A stretch of DNA of 64,000 bases, from assembly GCF_002105155.1 (NCBI RefSeq), contig NW_019029012.1, forward strand, positions 408,805 to 472,804, in the 5' to 3' direction. Under the pieces are notes generated by a model. It was given only the letters and a program-made list of their open reading frames with translations. It searched no databases and was not told where the DNA came from. This document shows positions 47,218 through 58,700 of this stretch, piece after piece. Numbering within the stretch: the stretch's first letter is position 1; every line of letters begins with the position of its first letter. A program made the translations under genes and the position numbers. This DNA is from Lobosporangium transversale. Lineage: Eukaryota > Mortierellomycota > Mortierellomycetes > Mortierellales > Mortierellaceae.

Positions 47218-49835
47218 ATGTTCCGCACCATCCGATCAGCCTCGGCAATGGCCAAGGCCTTGGTAAGACACGCGCACACACGCCTTGTCTCTTCGCTTAT
47301 TCCATATATAAATCATCACTGTTTATCAAGTTTGGGGGAGTAACAAAAGTGACCTGAAAATATTTTTTATGGGGAAGGCATTAAGACGCCTTGCATGGAC
47401 CTGGATCATCACCCATTCAACTTTGGATGACTCGCCTACGACATTAATGTGCCTTTTCATGTCACTCAGTTGATCTGTAGCACTGTCCGAGTTTCGCTAG
47501 AACTCCATCCTGCTTCTCACGTTCTTAATCGGCAGAAGGATATACGATATACCCGCTCTGATGAGATCACAATGTTTATAAAATCCCAACAAAGATGTTA
47601 AGCAACCATAGTATCTTCTCAATAGCGGCTAGGCACTTAACGATATTCTCGCTTGGTGCTGGAAGAACCCTCATCCTTAGCATATTACGTTGTGTAGGCA
47701 GGCGATCAGTCAATCAATTCATTCTTATACATTTCCACTTTTTCCTCTATTTTGTTATATCTGCCTGCGATCTATTCCCACAATCATTTTTAATTATCCC
47801 CGTCTCCGTCTCCCGTTCGCTTGCCTCCTTGGAAACAAGGTTTGCTTTATATTTACTAATGGCTCTTTCTTTTTTCGGAATTGCATTACAGCCCCGCGTT
47901 AACCCTGCTGTTCAACAGCAGAAGCGCTTCTTGTCCATCCACGAGTACATGTCTATGGAACTTCTCCAGAAGCAGGGGATCAAGACTCCCCGCGGTGGTG
48001 TTGCTAAGTCAGGCGCTGAGGCCTATAAGGTTGCTGAGAGCCTCGGTAAGCATTTATGTTTTCATATGATGCTTATAACTAATTTTAGTTTCCCCATGGT
48101 GTTGGATTGGGCATAGGAAGACAATATTTTAATTGCTACATGTGACGCAGATCCTTGCAAATGTGTGTACAGATTGTGTAGGACAAAACGACATTTCTGG
48201 TGTTCAACTGATAAAAAGGACTGGAATGGATTAATTCTGAATGGGAGTGTGGTTAATTATCGAAATCAGGCTTTCCAAGAAGCTTTTGCGATCAGGAGAA
48301 GGCATGCAACATGCAGAAATTGACTGGCCTAGCAACTGTGGGAAACAATGTCAAATAGTTTTTGGTGGATAGAAAAGATGGAACGCATCAAGGAGGATTA
48401 AGATCAAATGCAGGCGGCTTTCAGATTCTAACAAGCGACTATGGGTCGTCTTATTAATAGGAACTGAGGACATGGTTATCAAGGCTCAAGTTTTGGCTGG
48501 TGGTCGTGGCAAGGGTACCTTCGACTCTGGCTTGAAGGGAGGTGTCCGTACTATCTTCTCGTAAGTTGATCTTATTTGATGATGGACACGCTTCAAATGG
48601 GAGCTATTCCCGCTTATTTTTTTATTTTTTATTTTTATGTTTGTTTTTTTCTATAAAAAAAAAAAAAAAAAAAGTGCTATTTTTTAACAGTTTGATTTGT
48701 GCTGTGCTCAATTTAGCCCTACTGAGGCCAAAATGTTCGCTGACCAAATGCTTGGCCACAAGCTTGTTACCAAGCAGACAGGTGCTGCTGGTAAGATCTG
48801 TAACGCGGTCTATATTTGTGAGCGCAAGTACGTCCGTCGCGAGTACTACTTTGCCGTCTTGATGGACCGCAAGTCTCAGGGTCCCGTCATGGTTGCCTCA
48901 TCCCAAGGTGGTGTTGACATTGAGTCTGTCGCTGCTGAGAACCCTGAGGCTATTCTCCAGTTGCCCATTGATATCAACAAGGGCGTTGACCGCGCCGCCG
49001 TCCGTGACCTTGCTGAGCGTATGGGATTCACTCCCAAGTGCGTCGATCAAGCCACCGATACCATGATCAATCTCTACGATCTCTTCATGCAGAAGGATGC
49101 CACTATGGTTGAGATCAACCCAATGGCCGAGTCCTCTGATCATGAAGGTAACTTTTTTTTTGACTTCCATGGCCTTGTTGTGAAACTTTTGTATGCTTGA
49201 TCTAATGTCTGGTTACTTTGTTCGTCTACCTCTTTCTTCCAATAGTCATCTGCATGGATGCCAAGATCAACTTTGATGACAATGCTGAGTTCCGCCAGAA
49301 GGAAGTACACGGCCTTCGAGATGTCACACAGGAGGATCCTCGTGAAGTCGCAGCTGCCAAGTACAACTTGAACTACATTGGATTGGATGGATCCATTGGA
49401 TGCCTCGTCAACGGAGCTGGTTTGGCCATGTCGACCATGGATATCATCAAGTTGCACGGCGGTGAACCTGCCAACTTCTTGGATGTCGGTGGTGGAGCTA
49501 CTGCTGAGCAGGTCACTGAGGCCTTCAAGATTATCTCCTCGGACCCACGTGTGACCACTATCTTTACCAACATTTTCGGAGGTATCATGTCTTGCCGTGT
49601 TATTGCCCAAGGTATTATTGCTGCTGCCTCGACTCTTCAGCTTCAGATCCCTCTTGTAGTCCGACTCCAGGGTACTGAGGTCGATGAGGCCAAGAAGCTA
49701 ATTGCTGAGTCTGGTCTTCGTATCATCACTTCAGATGACTTGGATGATGCTGCCAGCAAATCAGTCAAATTGAGCAAGATGGTCAACATGGCTCGTGAAG
49801 CTAAGCTTAATGTTAGCTTCGAGTTGCCTTTGTAA
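47218..49835 (+). CDS. LSC2: Succinyl-CoA ligase beta subunit, mitochondrial
   Basis: This TCA-cycle enzyme subunit couples succinyl-CoA hydrolysis to nucleotide triphosphate formation in the matrix. Five exons (47218-47262, 47892-48045, 48461-48560, 48717-49147, 49246-49835) join in phase into 439 aa. Residues 1-30 ([15 protein letters not shown]..., ending QQKRFLS) form a basic mitochondrial targeting peptide. The ATP-grasp N-domain follows ([40 protein letters not shown]), then [35 protein letters not shown] and VEINPMAES. The C-terminal CoA-ligase domain has [34 protein letters not shown] and [15 protein letters not shown]. The sequence is closest to the ADP-forming (SUCLA2/LSC2) type. 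The first exon encodes only 15 residues and is separated by a 629-nt intron, long for this window. The stop is followed by an A-rich stretch. Confidence 0.95.
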
Positions 49836-50212
49836 AGAAAAAAAGAAAAAGAAAAAAAAAAAAAATAAGAATAACATGGTACATCCTCTCCCCCTTTTCG
49901 CCACTTTGTTTTTTGCTATCCATGTTTAATTCAGTTCGATAAAGTAAGATCAGAAGGATCTAAGATAGGATAAAAGTAATAAATATAAAAAATGAAAGAA
50001 TCACTAGTAAAACTGCTTTTCTTCATTAATGGTGCTCATTATTAATTTTCTTGATTATAAGGGCCTACTAGGTCATGTAGGGTTTATTTATTAGTTTCGC
50101 AACCAAATTTACATCAAGAGCCTGATGTGTTTTTGAAAAATGACCATTTTGTTTTCGCCTTCAGAACCTTTTCCATAGTACTGTGACTGATTTTAAATAA
50201 AGACTTAGACAT
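49836..50212. other. Intergenic, nothing recognised
   Basis: LSC2 3' flank with an A-rich run after the stop (49838-49866) and AT-rich sequence. No gene seen. Confidence 0.5.
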
Positions 50213-51245
50213 TCATGTCAAGTATCCGCATTGCAACCATTCTCTCAAACCTCGCCAACGCTCGACGGCTTCGCGACAGAAGGGGGATAATACAGCTACC
50301 TCGACTCCAGAATAATCGTATCGATTTAGAAACACTTCCTGACGCAGATTTCCGTATGGTGTTCAGGTTTATCAAGGGACAAATGTGAGAAATAATCACC
50401 CACCTTTGGTTTCCTGAATACTTTCAAACTGTCCAGCGCGACACCGTTAGTGCCTTTGAAGTATTAACAACCTTGCTGTATCAACTTGCATTTCCTTCAC
50501 GACTTTACATCACAATGCAAGTCTTCGGCTGTTCTATTCCGGTCCTTAGTAGGATATTTAATCTTGTTGTTCGGCTTGTGACCATTCGATGGGCAAGACT
50601 CCTTATCTTCGATCCCATCCGATTAACTTGTGCTGCATTTTCTGGATTTGCAAGTAAAATATATGGTGCTGGGGCTCCATTGGATTGCTGCTTTGCTTTC
50701 GTCGATGGTACATTGCGCGCTTCTGCTCGCCCAAGTTTCGGCCAGCGCTCAATTTACAATGGCCACTAACTACCACAGCCATGGATTCAAGTACCAATCC
50801 TTCCTGACTCCTGACAGAATAATCATTGACTTACGAGGCCCCTACGATGGAAGGATTCATGGTCTGATCACAATGTGGACATCCAGCTTGCATGAAGTTT
50901 TAGAGGAACGTACCTGGACAGAAAACGGACAGTCTCTTGTTATTTATGGAGACCCTATCGCTGCACGTACTAGTACTATTTAGAACAGCTCCTGTCCCAT
51001 TAAGCCCACCACAGCTAACCTATATACCTCCATGTCCAAGCATCGAATAGCTGTAGAGTGGGGCTTTACGAGGATGTTCGCCTTCACTGATTTTAAAAAA
51101 AAACCTCAAGGTACTGCTTTCACCCGTTGCCTGATACTATCAATGTGCGGTGATCTTTAAACATCCATACGTGCTACAATGGATCAAGTACATCATCTCA
51201 TTTTGAGGTTGATCCCCCTGCAATTGATGAATATCTCCAGCCTGG
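50213..51245 (+). pseudogene. PIF/Harbinger (HARBI1-type) transposase pseudogene
   Basis: The frame starts MSSIRIATILSNLANARRLR and continues LPDADFRMVFRFIKGQM, then a TGA near 50387. In the same frame follow FEVLTTLLYQLAFPSRLYI and FGCSIPVLSRIFNLVVRLV. The DDE block begins CCFAFVDGTLRASARPSFGQ, then RSIYNGH and a frameshift at about 50766, then HGFKYQSFLTPDRIIIDLRG, PYDGRIHG and LVIYGDPIA. After further shifts come RIAVEWGFTRMF-like sequence and DEYLQP. These are the HARBI1/DDE_Tnp_4 landmarks (D in VDGT, D in YGDP, E in VEWGF). At least one stop and several frameshifts make it inactive. Terminal inverted repeats and a 3-bp target duplication were not located. Confidence 0.8.
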
Positions 51246-51286
51246 TCTATACGACGAGGTTCCCTATCACGAATAAATTTATTTTT

Positions 51287-51568
51287 TTATTTCTTGGATA
51301 AGAATTCAAGAATTGCCCTAGCAACAGCATGTTGCCCTGATCTATCTTGCTGTATAGTTCTTAGTACCTCATTAATGCCAGTATGTAATTCTACCTCCGC
51401 AGCTTTTACATGCTCCAAGTACTCCTTTGTTTCGATAATTAGTTTATCTAGCTGTACGTCTGAGTTTGAGTTGTTGACTTGTGTCTGAGGGAGATGAATC
51501 TTCGGGAGATTCTGAAGAATACCTTCGTACAGTCCGTGACATTGCAGCAGCTCGTAAAGCTTCACCAT
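51287..51568 (-). CDS. Hypothetical 93-aa helical protein
   Basis: An ATG frame (MVKLYELLQCHGLYEGILQN) of 93 codons continues with a long amphipathic helix (DKLIIETKEYLEHVKAAEVE) and ends ARAILEFLSKK. It looks like a real helical or coiled-coil protein, but I recognise no family. It converges on the dead Harbinger transposase, 40 nt away, so it could be a host gene exon or the second protein of that element. The visible sequence lacks the Trp pattern of a Myb/SANT domain. The frame may extend upstream through an intron. Confidence 0.35.
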   Translation of the reverse strand: MVKLYELLQCHGLYEGILQNLPKIHLPQTQVNNSNSDVQLDKLIIETKEYLEHVKAAEVELHTGINEVLRTIQQDRSGQHAVARAILEFLSKK

Positions 51569-51569
51569 C

Positions 51570-52475
51570 TCTCAACTCAAGCCATACCCCATGTTGACTA
51601 TAACAGATCAGGATCTAGGAGAGCAACAGCAGCTTTGTTTGAGCCTCCGAGAGCGCGGACCCTCCCGTTTCAGCTTCTTCTGTGCTTCCTGAATATTGTC
51701 AGGTCTTCAAAAAAAAAAAAAAAAAAAAAATTATGAAATTTAATGTAAGCTTTCGAACAATACACTTAGGCTCATTCCCATCCCTCTCCGTAAGTGCATG
51801 TTTATCATAATGCCCCTATTTTTGGATGCTACCTACTGGAGGTAGCCTAGGGCTGGTACATAACTTGACCTTTTACTATACCTCGGCAAGAAAGGTGTTG
51901 CGATTAGCAGTCATTTACATGGGTTTTTACTATAGCTAAGATTTTTACCCTTTTTATTTAACGAAGATCCCCGGATCATAATAAAGACATCTTTCTTTCG
52001 TTCTCGTTACTTATTATGATCCTGGCATATTTCAAAAGGAAAGTGATTAAGAGTTGGAGTTACTCATCCACCTGACTGAATCAAAAATATGCTATCTCTT
52101 ACCTTAACTTCAAAGAAAATTCACTAAAAATATCACCTACAAGTCATTCCGTGTAACCATCTTGTTTATTGGAAACCGTATCCCGTCAACATTTTGAGGC
52201 TGTTTTTTCTGAGGAAAAACAGAAGAGATATCAAAATCAACACCTATAAACTTAAACTTAAAGGAAAAGGAAGCTGGAGCCCTGGTGTCAGTTCCCGAGG
52301 CAATCGCCATGATTGGGTCCAACAACGCCTTTCTCAAGGCCTACAGAGCACAAAGGAACAAGAAAAAGGTTTGTATTTAATAAAACTAAATTTGCTACTA
52401 TCACGGAATGTAATTTAAGAACCACAGTTTGCTGCTCAAATAGATCTTTTTTACTCGATTCTGCCTTGTACGATA
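51570..52475. other. Intergenic, nothing firmly recognised
   Basis: A27-like run near 51704-51730 and otherwise AT-rich sequence. A minus-strand frame at 52137-52337 is too short and unsupported to call. Confidence 0.45.
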
Positions 52476-52712
52476 ATGCCGAAAGTGAATAAATCAGCCA
52501 AGGGGCCAATCTCTAAATCTTCAACCACGGACAATCAATCTCCAGCAAAGCCCAAGAACAATGAGTCTACCGAGCCATTCAAATTGAGTTTCTATTGCAT
52601 TGTAGAGGAACAATCGGAACCCTTCCCAGGGGACATTCTCGCTAACCAAACTATTGACGATTTAAAGAAGGCCATCAAAGCAGAGAAGCCTGGCCTCGAT
52701 CATGTCGCCGCT
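52476..52712 (+). pseudogene. Crinkler (CRN) N-terminal fragment, cut by a retroelement
   Basis: The frame MPKVNKSAKGPISKSSTTDN leads into FKLSFYCIVEEQSEPFPGDI, then NQTIDDLKKAIKAEKPGLDH and VAA. This is the ubiquitin-like N-terminal header of Crinkler-type proteins (pattern LxLFCLVxGE...FxVxIxxxxTVxxLKxxIKxE...DxxAAxxLxLW), known from oomycetes and several fungi including Mortierella and Rhizophagus. The homology stops exactly after VAA, where the expected 'xxLxLW' should follow. The next base, 52713, is the TG end of the inferred LTR of element A, whose first codons close the frame (CNN, stop). The remainder should lie beyond the transposon cluster, outside this window. Confidence 0.75.
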
Positions 52713-52798
52713 TGTAATAACTAAGAGAGACAAAAGATGATTTTATTATAATTATTAAAACAAGCCTTTTTATAGGCTTAAGGCTATATACTGTCACA
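52713..52798 (-). repeat. Inferred 3' LTR of chromovirus A (86 bp)
   Basis: On the minus strand it starts TGTGACAG directly after a purine tract (AAAATGGGAAGG, 52810-52799) and ends TTATTACA: TG...CA ends, a TATAAAAA box and AATAAA-like signals inside. The left boundary is set by where Crinkler homology ends. It is very short for an LTR, so the boundary is an inference. Confidence 0.5.
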
Positions 52799-52818
52799 CC
52801 TTCCCATTTTAAAAAAAA

Positions 52819-54215
52819 TTATAGTCTATGTGTTTTCTTGTATTTCTTCAGTATCCTGGTGCAGTTTGTAAGGGTGCTCTCTGGCTGCCAAGTGGAGTCC
52901 TCTCTAGGGTAGCCTTTCCATTTAATGAGGAACTCCTGGCGATTGCTACTGAATCGATGGTCTAAAATAGCTTCGACCTCGTATTCCCCTTCATCATCAA
53001 TAATTTCAGGCGGCGGCCGTGCTGGAACTCTGGGCCCTAAGGCCTCTGGCGATGGAATGTATTTTTTAAAACGGTCCACATGGAACACATCATGGATCTT
53101 CATCGTATTTGGAAGTTCTAATCGGAATGATACAGGCGAGATTTGTTCGACAATGGTATGAGGCCCAGCGAATAATGCTCGGAGCTTTTCCGTCGGCCTG
53201 TTCTTATCAGCGTCAACGGTGATATCATCTGTGCTGAGTAGTACCTGGTCTCCAACAGTAAATGAGTGATCACGTCGGCGAGCATTTGCGCCTCTTGCCT
53301 GCCTCTCTCTTGCTTCTTCCATGGCTTCCTTTGCCAACGTAAGCGCCGCGCTTTGGGACTCCAAAAATTCTTTCACACTAGGGTTTGATGATGTGTGGAT
53401 GGTAGGTTGTAGAAGAGATGCTGGGACACGCGGGTTAAATCCAGCATTCAAGAAAAAAGGTGAAAATCCAGTTGACGCGTTAACCGAGTTGTTGTAGGCA
53501 AATTCAGCAGCGGAAAGCAATAGGTCCCAATTGGTTTGTCGTTGATCTACAAACGCACGAAGGATTGTTTCCAATGTCTGGTTGGCGCGTTCGGTCTGGC
53601 CATCTGTCTGCGGATGAAATGCTGTGGACAAGGCGAGTTTGCAGCCCATGAGCCGATGGAGTTCTTGCCAGAACTTGCTAGTGAATTTTGTATCACGGTC
53701 CGAGACGATGGTTTTAGGCATGCCATGAAGCCTGAACACGTTGTCAAAGAAGATCCTAGCCACATCTGAAGCCTTGTCTTTGGTGGTGCTAGGCACAAAA
53801 TGCACCTGCTTGGAGAATTTATCAACAAATGCTGTGATGGCGTCGAAACCTCTAGGAGTCTTGGGAAGCTTGACAATAAAATCCATCGTCACAGTACTCC
53901 AGCGTTCTTTGGGGGTCGCGAGGGGATGGAGCAGGCCTGCAGGGCGTTGTCGGCTAGGCTTGTTGCGTTGGCAGCTTTCACAGGTTTGGATATAATTGCG
54001 AGTATCGCGAGCGATCCTGGGCCAGAATACATAACGACGAAGGATATCATAGGTCTTATCGAATCCGAGATGTCCGGCTATAGCGGAGTCGTGAGCGTCG
54101 TGGAGAAGGGTAAGACGAATATCAGACTTCTGCGGAATACAGACTAGGTTTGTTCCGCGACGCCAAACATATAAAAGTCCATCATGTAACGAGTAGCGAG
54201 GCGGAGGACATTTCT
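52819..54215 (-). pseudogene. Chromovirus A pol, integrase and chromodomain part
   Basis: Uninterrupted coding from CPPPRYSLHDGLLYV to the final KKYKKTHRL and stop. Seen: the integrase HHCC zinc module (HDAHDSAIAGHLGFDKTY to CESCQRNK), the DDE core (TMDFIVKLPKTPRGFDAI; VSDRDTKFTSKFWQ; HPQTDGQTERANQTLE), a C-terminal integrase domain, and a chromodomain (EYEVEAILDHRFSS; FLIKWKGYPREDSTWQPEST). The frame opens upstream into element C sequence, so the ATG near 54291 belongs to C and not to A. Coding capacity of this part is intact, so A is not ancient, but it is separated from its upstream pol. Confidence 0.88.
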
Positions 54216-54399
54216 TGAAAAATATTTTGCGGATAGATCGTAACAGTAGAAAAAAGTTAGTGAGAATAAGATGTGGGTCCACACACCACACCCATGGATT
54301 CTTTATTCATTTCTGGTAGAGGGGCTTGTACCAGATAACTACATATCTATCTATAAGACAGCATGGGTTCTCATGTCAAAGATTTGTCGCGTCTTAGTG

Positions 54400-54594
54400 T
54401 GCAAGCGAAATCACTATAATAATTTTGTGCAACATAGTATTTCGCCCATATTTCTAGAGCATTCCTTGCAACAGGATATTAACTAGTATAAATAGGTCTA
54501 CTTTTCTATCTAGTTCTGTAGCATAGTTCCCCCTGAATAAAGATACCTTTATTGCACCCTTAGATCCCCCTAGAACACTACCTTGACTTTTGCA
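54400..54594 (+). repeat. 5' LTR of chromovirus B
   Basis: Begins TGCAAGCGAAATCAC and ends GACTTTTGCA (TG...CA). It contains a TATAAATA box near 54487 and an AATAAA near 54536, consistent with promoter and polyadenylation functions. Confidence 0.95.
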
Positions 54595-54595
54595 T

Positions 54596-54607
54596 TGGTA
54601 GCAAAGG
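54596..54607 (+). promoter_or_regulatory. Primer binding site of chromovirus B
   Basis: TGGTAGCAAAGG begins one base after the 5' LTR. It would pair with a tRNA 3' end reading ...UGCUACCA, which fits eukaryotic initiator methionine tRNA. The primer identity is inference; the host tRNA sequence is not in the window. Confidence 0.65.
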
Positions 54608-54661
54608 AAACCACGACCACACCCAGAGAACTACAATTACCATTGAATTTCACCCCTCGCC

Positions 54662-55633
54662 ATGGAACACTTGAATAACGCCCTTTCGTCCATCGATCTT
54701 CCTCTGAACATTCGCGAAGCCATAGCTACTGCTTTTAATCAGGCCCTCTCTACTGCTAAAGCCAACGAAGCCGCTGAGAATGACCTAGCCAGAACCCTCG
54801 CCACGGTCCTAAAGCCACAGAAGCCTACGCCTTACGAAGGAGCTATTAACGCTGTTGCAGCCTTAAACTTTGTCGACAGCCTGGAGGAGTATTACACTAT
54901 TGTCACACTCACGCCATCCAAATGGGTTCGATACGCTGTCCTCAGTCTCAATGGCGAAGCCAAGGCATGGTGGAGAGATTCCGGGTTGAATCTCGATACA
55001 CCTTGGGCTGACTTCCGTAAAGCATTCCTCCGTCAGTTCACCCCTCCAGATTCTGCGAATGCAGCTCGCCGAGCGTTGGATAAACTTCGTCAGGGAAGGA
55101 TGAGTGTGGCAGAATATACGAGCAAGTTTAGAAGCCACCTACGTCTGGCTACAAATCTCGACAAAGACTCTGCTTTGCAAAAATACATGCTAGGCCTTGA
55201 GCCCGAAACAAGCAAGCAGGTAAGACTTAGACAGCCAGAGACGTTGGACGATGCCATTGAGCAGGCGACCATTGTCCACAGTATTCTACATCCCATCGAT
55301 GCCACCCCTGTATCCGCTACCCCGAACGCCTTATCACCCCATCATGAGAATAATTCTGGCCCTACACCAATGGATCTCGATAACATGAGAATGTTGGTTG
55401 CCAACCTGTACACCTCTCTCCATCAGCAACGACCAAACAGAAACCACTCCAAGCCAAGCTCGCTACCCAAGCTCACAGCAGCTGAACGAGAACGTTGCGT
55501 TCGTGAGGGGCGTTGTTTCAGATGCCGGAACCGAGGTCATAGAGCCGAACAATGCCAACGCACCTCTGTCTTTAATATAGAAAACAATGACCATACGCTT
55601 TCTGAGTCGGGAAAAGAGGAGGGCGAGCAGTAA
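54662..55633 (+). CDS. Gag of chromovirus B
   Basis: 323-aa frame starting MEHLNNALSSIDLPLNIREA, 67 nt after the 5' LTR. The retrotransposon-gag capsid region includes TPYEGAINAVAALNFVDSLE, YAVLSLNGEAKAWWRDSGLN, and RQGRMSVAEYTSKFRSHLRL. A C-terminal CCHC zinc knuckle (CFRCRNRGHRAEQC) binds the element RNA. It forms the virus-like particle. It ends at TAA 55631-55633; pol follows in the same reading frame after a second stop, with no frameshift between them. Confidence 0.93.
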   Translation: MEHLNNALSSIDLPLNIREAIATAFNQALSTAKANEAAENDLARTLATVLKPQKPTPYEGAINAVAALNFVDSLEEYYTIVTLTPSKWVRYAVLSLNGEAKAWWRDSGLNLDTPWADFRKAFLRQFTPPDSANAARRALDKLRQGRMSVAEYTSKFRSHLRLATNLDKDSALQKYMLGLEPETSKQVRLRQPETLDDAIEQATIVHSILHPIDATPVSATPNALSPHHENNSGPTPMDLDNMRMLVANLYTSLHQQRPNRNHSKPSSLPKLTAAERERCVREGRCFRCRNRGHRAEQCQRTSVFNIENNDHTLSESGKEEGEQ

Positions 55634-55705
55634 ACCAGGCCTGCCTCGCCCCCTCTAGCCCCAGCCTTCAAGCCCTGGATAATAGAGGGCATGGTCAGTT
55701 AGTTG

Positions 55706-58700
55706 ATGACTACAAATAAAAATCCTTTGTGCACAAATATAACATCCATGCCCCTTTCTGATCACTCTATTGCTCCCACTGCATCTACTTCCTTACATCT
55801 ACTCTCTAAGTATTCACCTCATCCTGATCCCCATTCCCCTACTCATTCCTCATTGCTAAAAAACAATCCCCTCTCCGACCCTATTTTCCCCTCCACTGAT
55901 CCTTTCACTGTTTCCACTTCACTCACTTCCACTCATTCATCTACCCCTAGTTCATCCAATCGCCACTCCCATTGTCGTAACGAAATTCGCCTTCAATCCT
56001 TCAGCCTTACCTATGACAAACATAAAAACTCTCGCCGACTTCTTACTTTCATTGGAGCAGTGAATGGTCGACCTGCGCGCATTCTTGTAGATGGAGGGGC
56101 CGAAGGCAATGTCATAAGTTCCTCTTTCTGCGAGAACACACATGTTCCGCTAATTGAGGGTAGACCCATTCCTGTCATTCTTCCCAACGGTACCGAGACA
56201 ATTGCTCAGCACACAGCCACGTTCACCCTCGCCCGCAACGCGTATCAGGATAAAATCAACGCCATTGTTTATCCTCTATCCAAATACGACCTAATTTTGG
56301 GTAAACCATGGCTGACGGATATCAACCCTCGCATCAATTGGCGAACAAATGATCTGCATTTTGAATACCAAGGTACCCCGGTCTTGTGGCCTTGCACTGG
56401 CATCGACAGGAAGCCTAGACAGCGATCTTCCGTCATATCTGCTCTTAACTTCCTTACCGTTGCCTCGGAACCTGATGCCTCTGTATTCCTCGCCCAAGTT
56501 CGAGTTCCAGTACCTGTCTCTAGCAGTAGTTCTGAACTACCGGACTCTATCAAGCAAATCGTTCAAGTCGAATTCCCTGATGTCTTTCCTACAACGCTTC
56601 CCGATGGCCTTCCCCCTGACAGAGGTGATAGCATGCGTATAGAGACTGACCCTTATGCTGACCCACCTGTCCGACCTGTCATCAGATTGTCGATCGCTGA
56701 GCTTGATGAACTGAAGAAGCAGCTAACTGATCTTTTACAAAAAGGATTAATCTCACCGAGCACCTCACCATACGGTGCTCCAGTCCTCTTTGTGAAGAAA
56801 AAGGATGGCTCGCTTCGAATGTGTGTTGATTATCGGGGCCTGAACAAGATCACAAAGAAAAACAGGTACCCCTTACCACGGATCGATGAATTGATCGACA
56901 GATTCAGAACAGCTAAATGTTTTACCAAGCTGGATCTACTCTCGGGCTATCATCAAATGCGTGTCCATCCTGATGATAAACACAAGACCGCGTTCCGAAC
57001 TCGCTATGGCCACTACGAGTTTAACGTCGTACCTTTCGGTCTTACAAATGCACCTGCAGCGTTCTCGACTATGATGCGTAACGTACTTGATCCACTTCTT
57101 GATAAATGTGTTGTTGTGTATCTCGATGATATTTTAATTTACTCCGATAACGAGAAAGATCACTTAGAGCACATCCGACAAGTACTCTCCCTCTTGCGTC
57201 AAGCTGGGCTTTATTGTAAATTATCCAAGTGTTCCTTCATGCAGGAAGAGACTGAGTTCCTAGGCCATGTCATCTCCAAGGATGGACTCAAGACGAATGG
57301 CGGACTTGTCAAGGCAATAAGGGAATGGCCAGTACCAACAACCCAACGACATGTGATGCAATTCCTTGGTTTGACTAATTTTTACCATCAGTACATTTCT
57401 CATTACGCTGATATTGCTCTTCCCCTCACACAATTGTTAGGCTCCAATAAGGAATTCCACTGGGGAAAATCTCAACAAGACGCCTTTGAGACTTTGAAAA
57501 GAGCAGTGAGCTCAGCACCAGTTCTTAGGATATTCGATCCTGCCCTCTCTACAGCAGTCGAAACAGACGCTTCAGGCTTTGCAATTGGTGCTGTCCTGTT
57601 CCAGACGGACCAAAATGGTGAATCACGACCAGTAGCTTTTACTTCACGCAAGCTCAACCCAGCGGAACGCAACTATCCTACACACGAACAAGAACTGCTG
57701 GCTGTGGTGCATGCTCTGAAGACATGGCGATACTACCTTGATGGTTCTCACTTTGTCGTTTATACCGACCATGCCACTCTACAACATTTTCCTAGCCAGC
57801 CGAACTTGACTCGCAGACAAGCAAGATGGATGGAGTTGCTTCAAGAGTATGATTTCGTATTCAAGTATAAACCTGGTAAAGATAACGTCGTCCCTGATGC
57901 TCTTTCACGAAGACCGGACCTCAAGGACTTGGAGGCTACACCTACTACTTTGAACTCCTTGGATATCAATCTAGACCCTGGCATTCGAAAACAACTAGCC
58001 AGTTGCTACCTACACGATCCAATTCTAGGTCCCCTCGTGCATCAGTATAAGGATGCCTCTACCTCGGATCGTTACTTCGTGGTGGATGGTCTACTCTGGA
58101 TCAACGCTGGACAAGGCCCTCGCCTCTGCATACCCAAGGACGACGGACTCCGTTCACAACTCTTGCATGACGCTCACGACGCTCCTATATCAGGCCACTT
58201 GGGATTCGATAAAACGTACAGTAGCATGCGACGAACATATTTTTGGCCACGCATGGCGAGGGATATAAAAAAATACATTGCTTCCTGTGAGCAATGCCAG
58301 CGTAACAAGCCTTCACTAAAGCCTCCTGCAGGGCTTTTCCAACCTTTGGCAATTCCAAGCCAACGATGGGATACTGTAACAATGGACTTCATTGTCAAGC
58401 TTCCGAAGACAGCCAGAGGTTTTGACGCGATTACGGTCTTTGTGGACAAACTGTCCAAGCAAGTTCATTTCTGCGCTAGCCGAACTACCGACACTGCCTC
58501 TGATGTTGCACGACTCTTTTTCGACAATGTTTTTAGACTGCACGGCATGCCTCGGACAATTGTGTCAGACAGAGATTCACGTTTCACCGGCAAGTTCTGG
58601 ACAACGTTGATGAAGCTCATGGGCACCAAACTTAACATGTCTACTGCCTTCCATCCACAATCAGACGGACAAACAGAGCGCGCCAACAGAACATTAGAAG

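Noticed and set aside
54216..54291. N-terminal extension of the chromovirus A integrase frame (MWCVDPHLILTNFFLLLRS)
   Set aside because: This part is encoded by element C, after the target duplication, so it is not original pol sequence.
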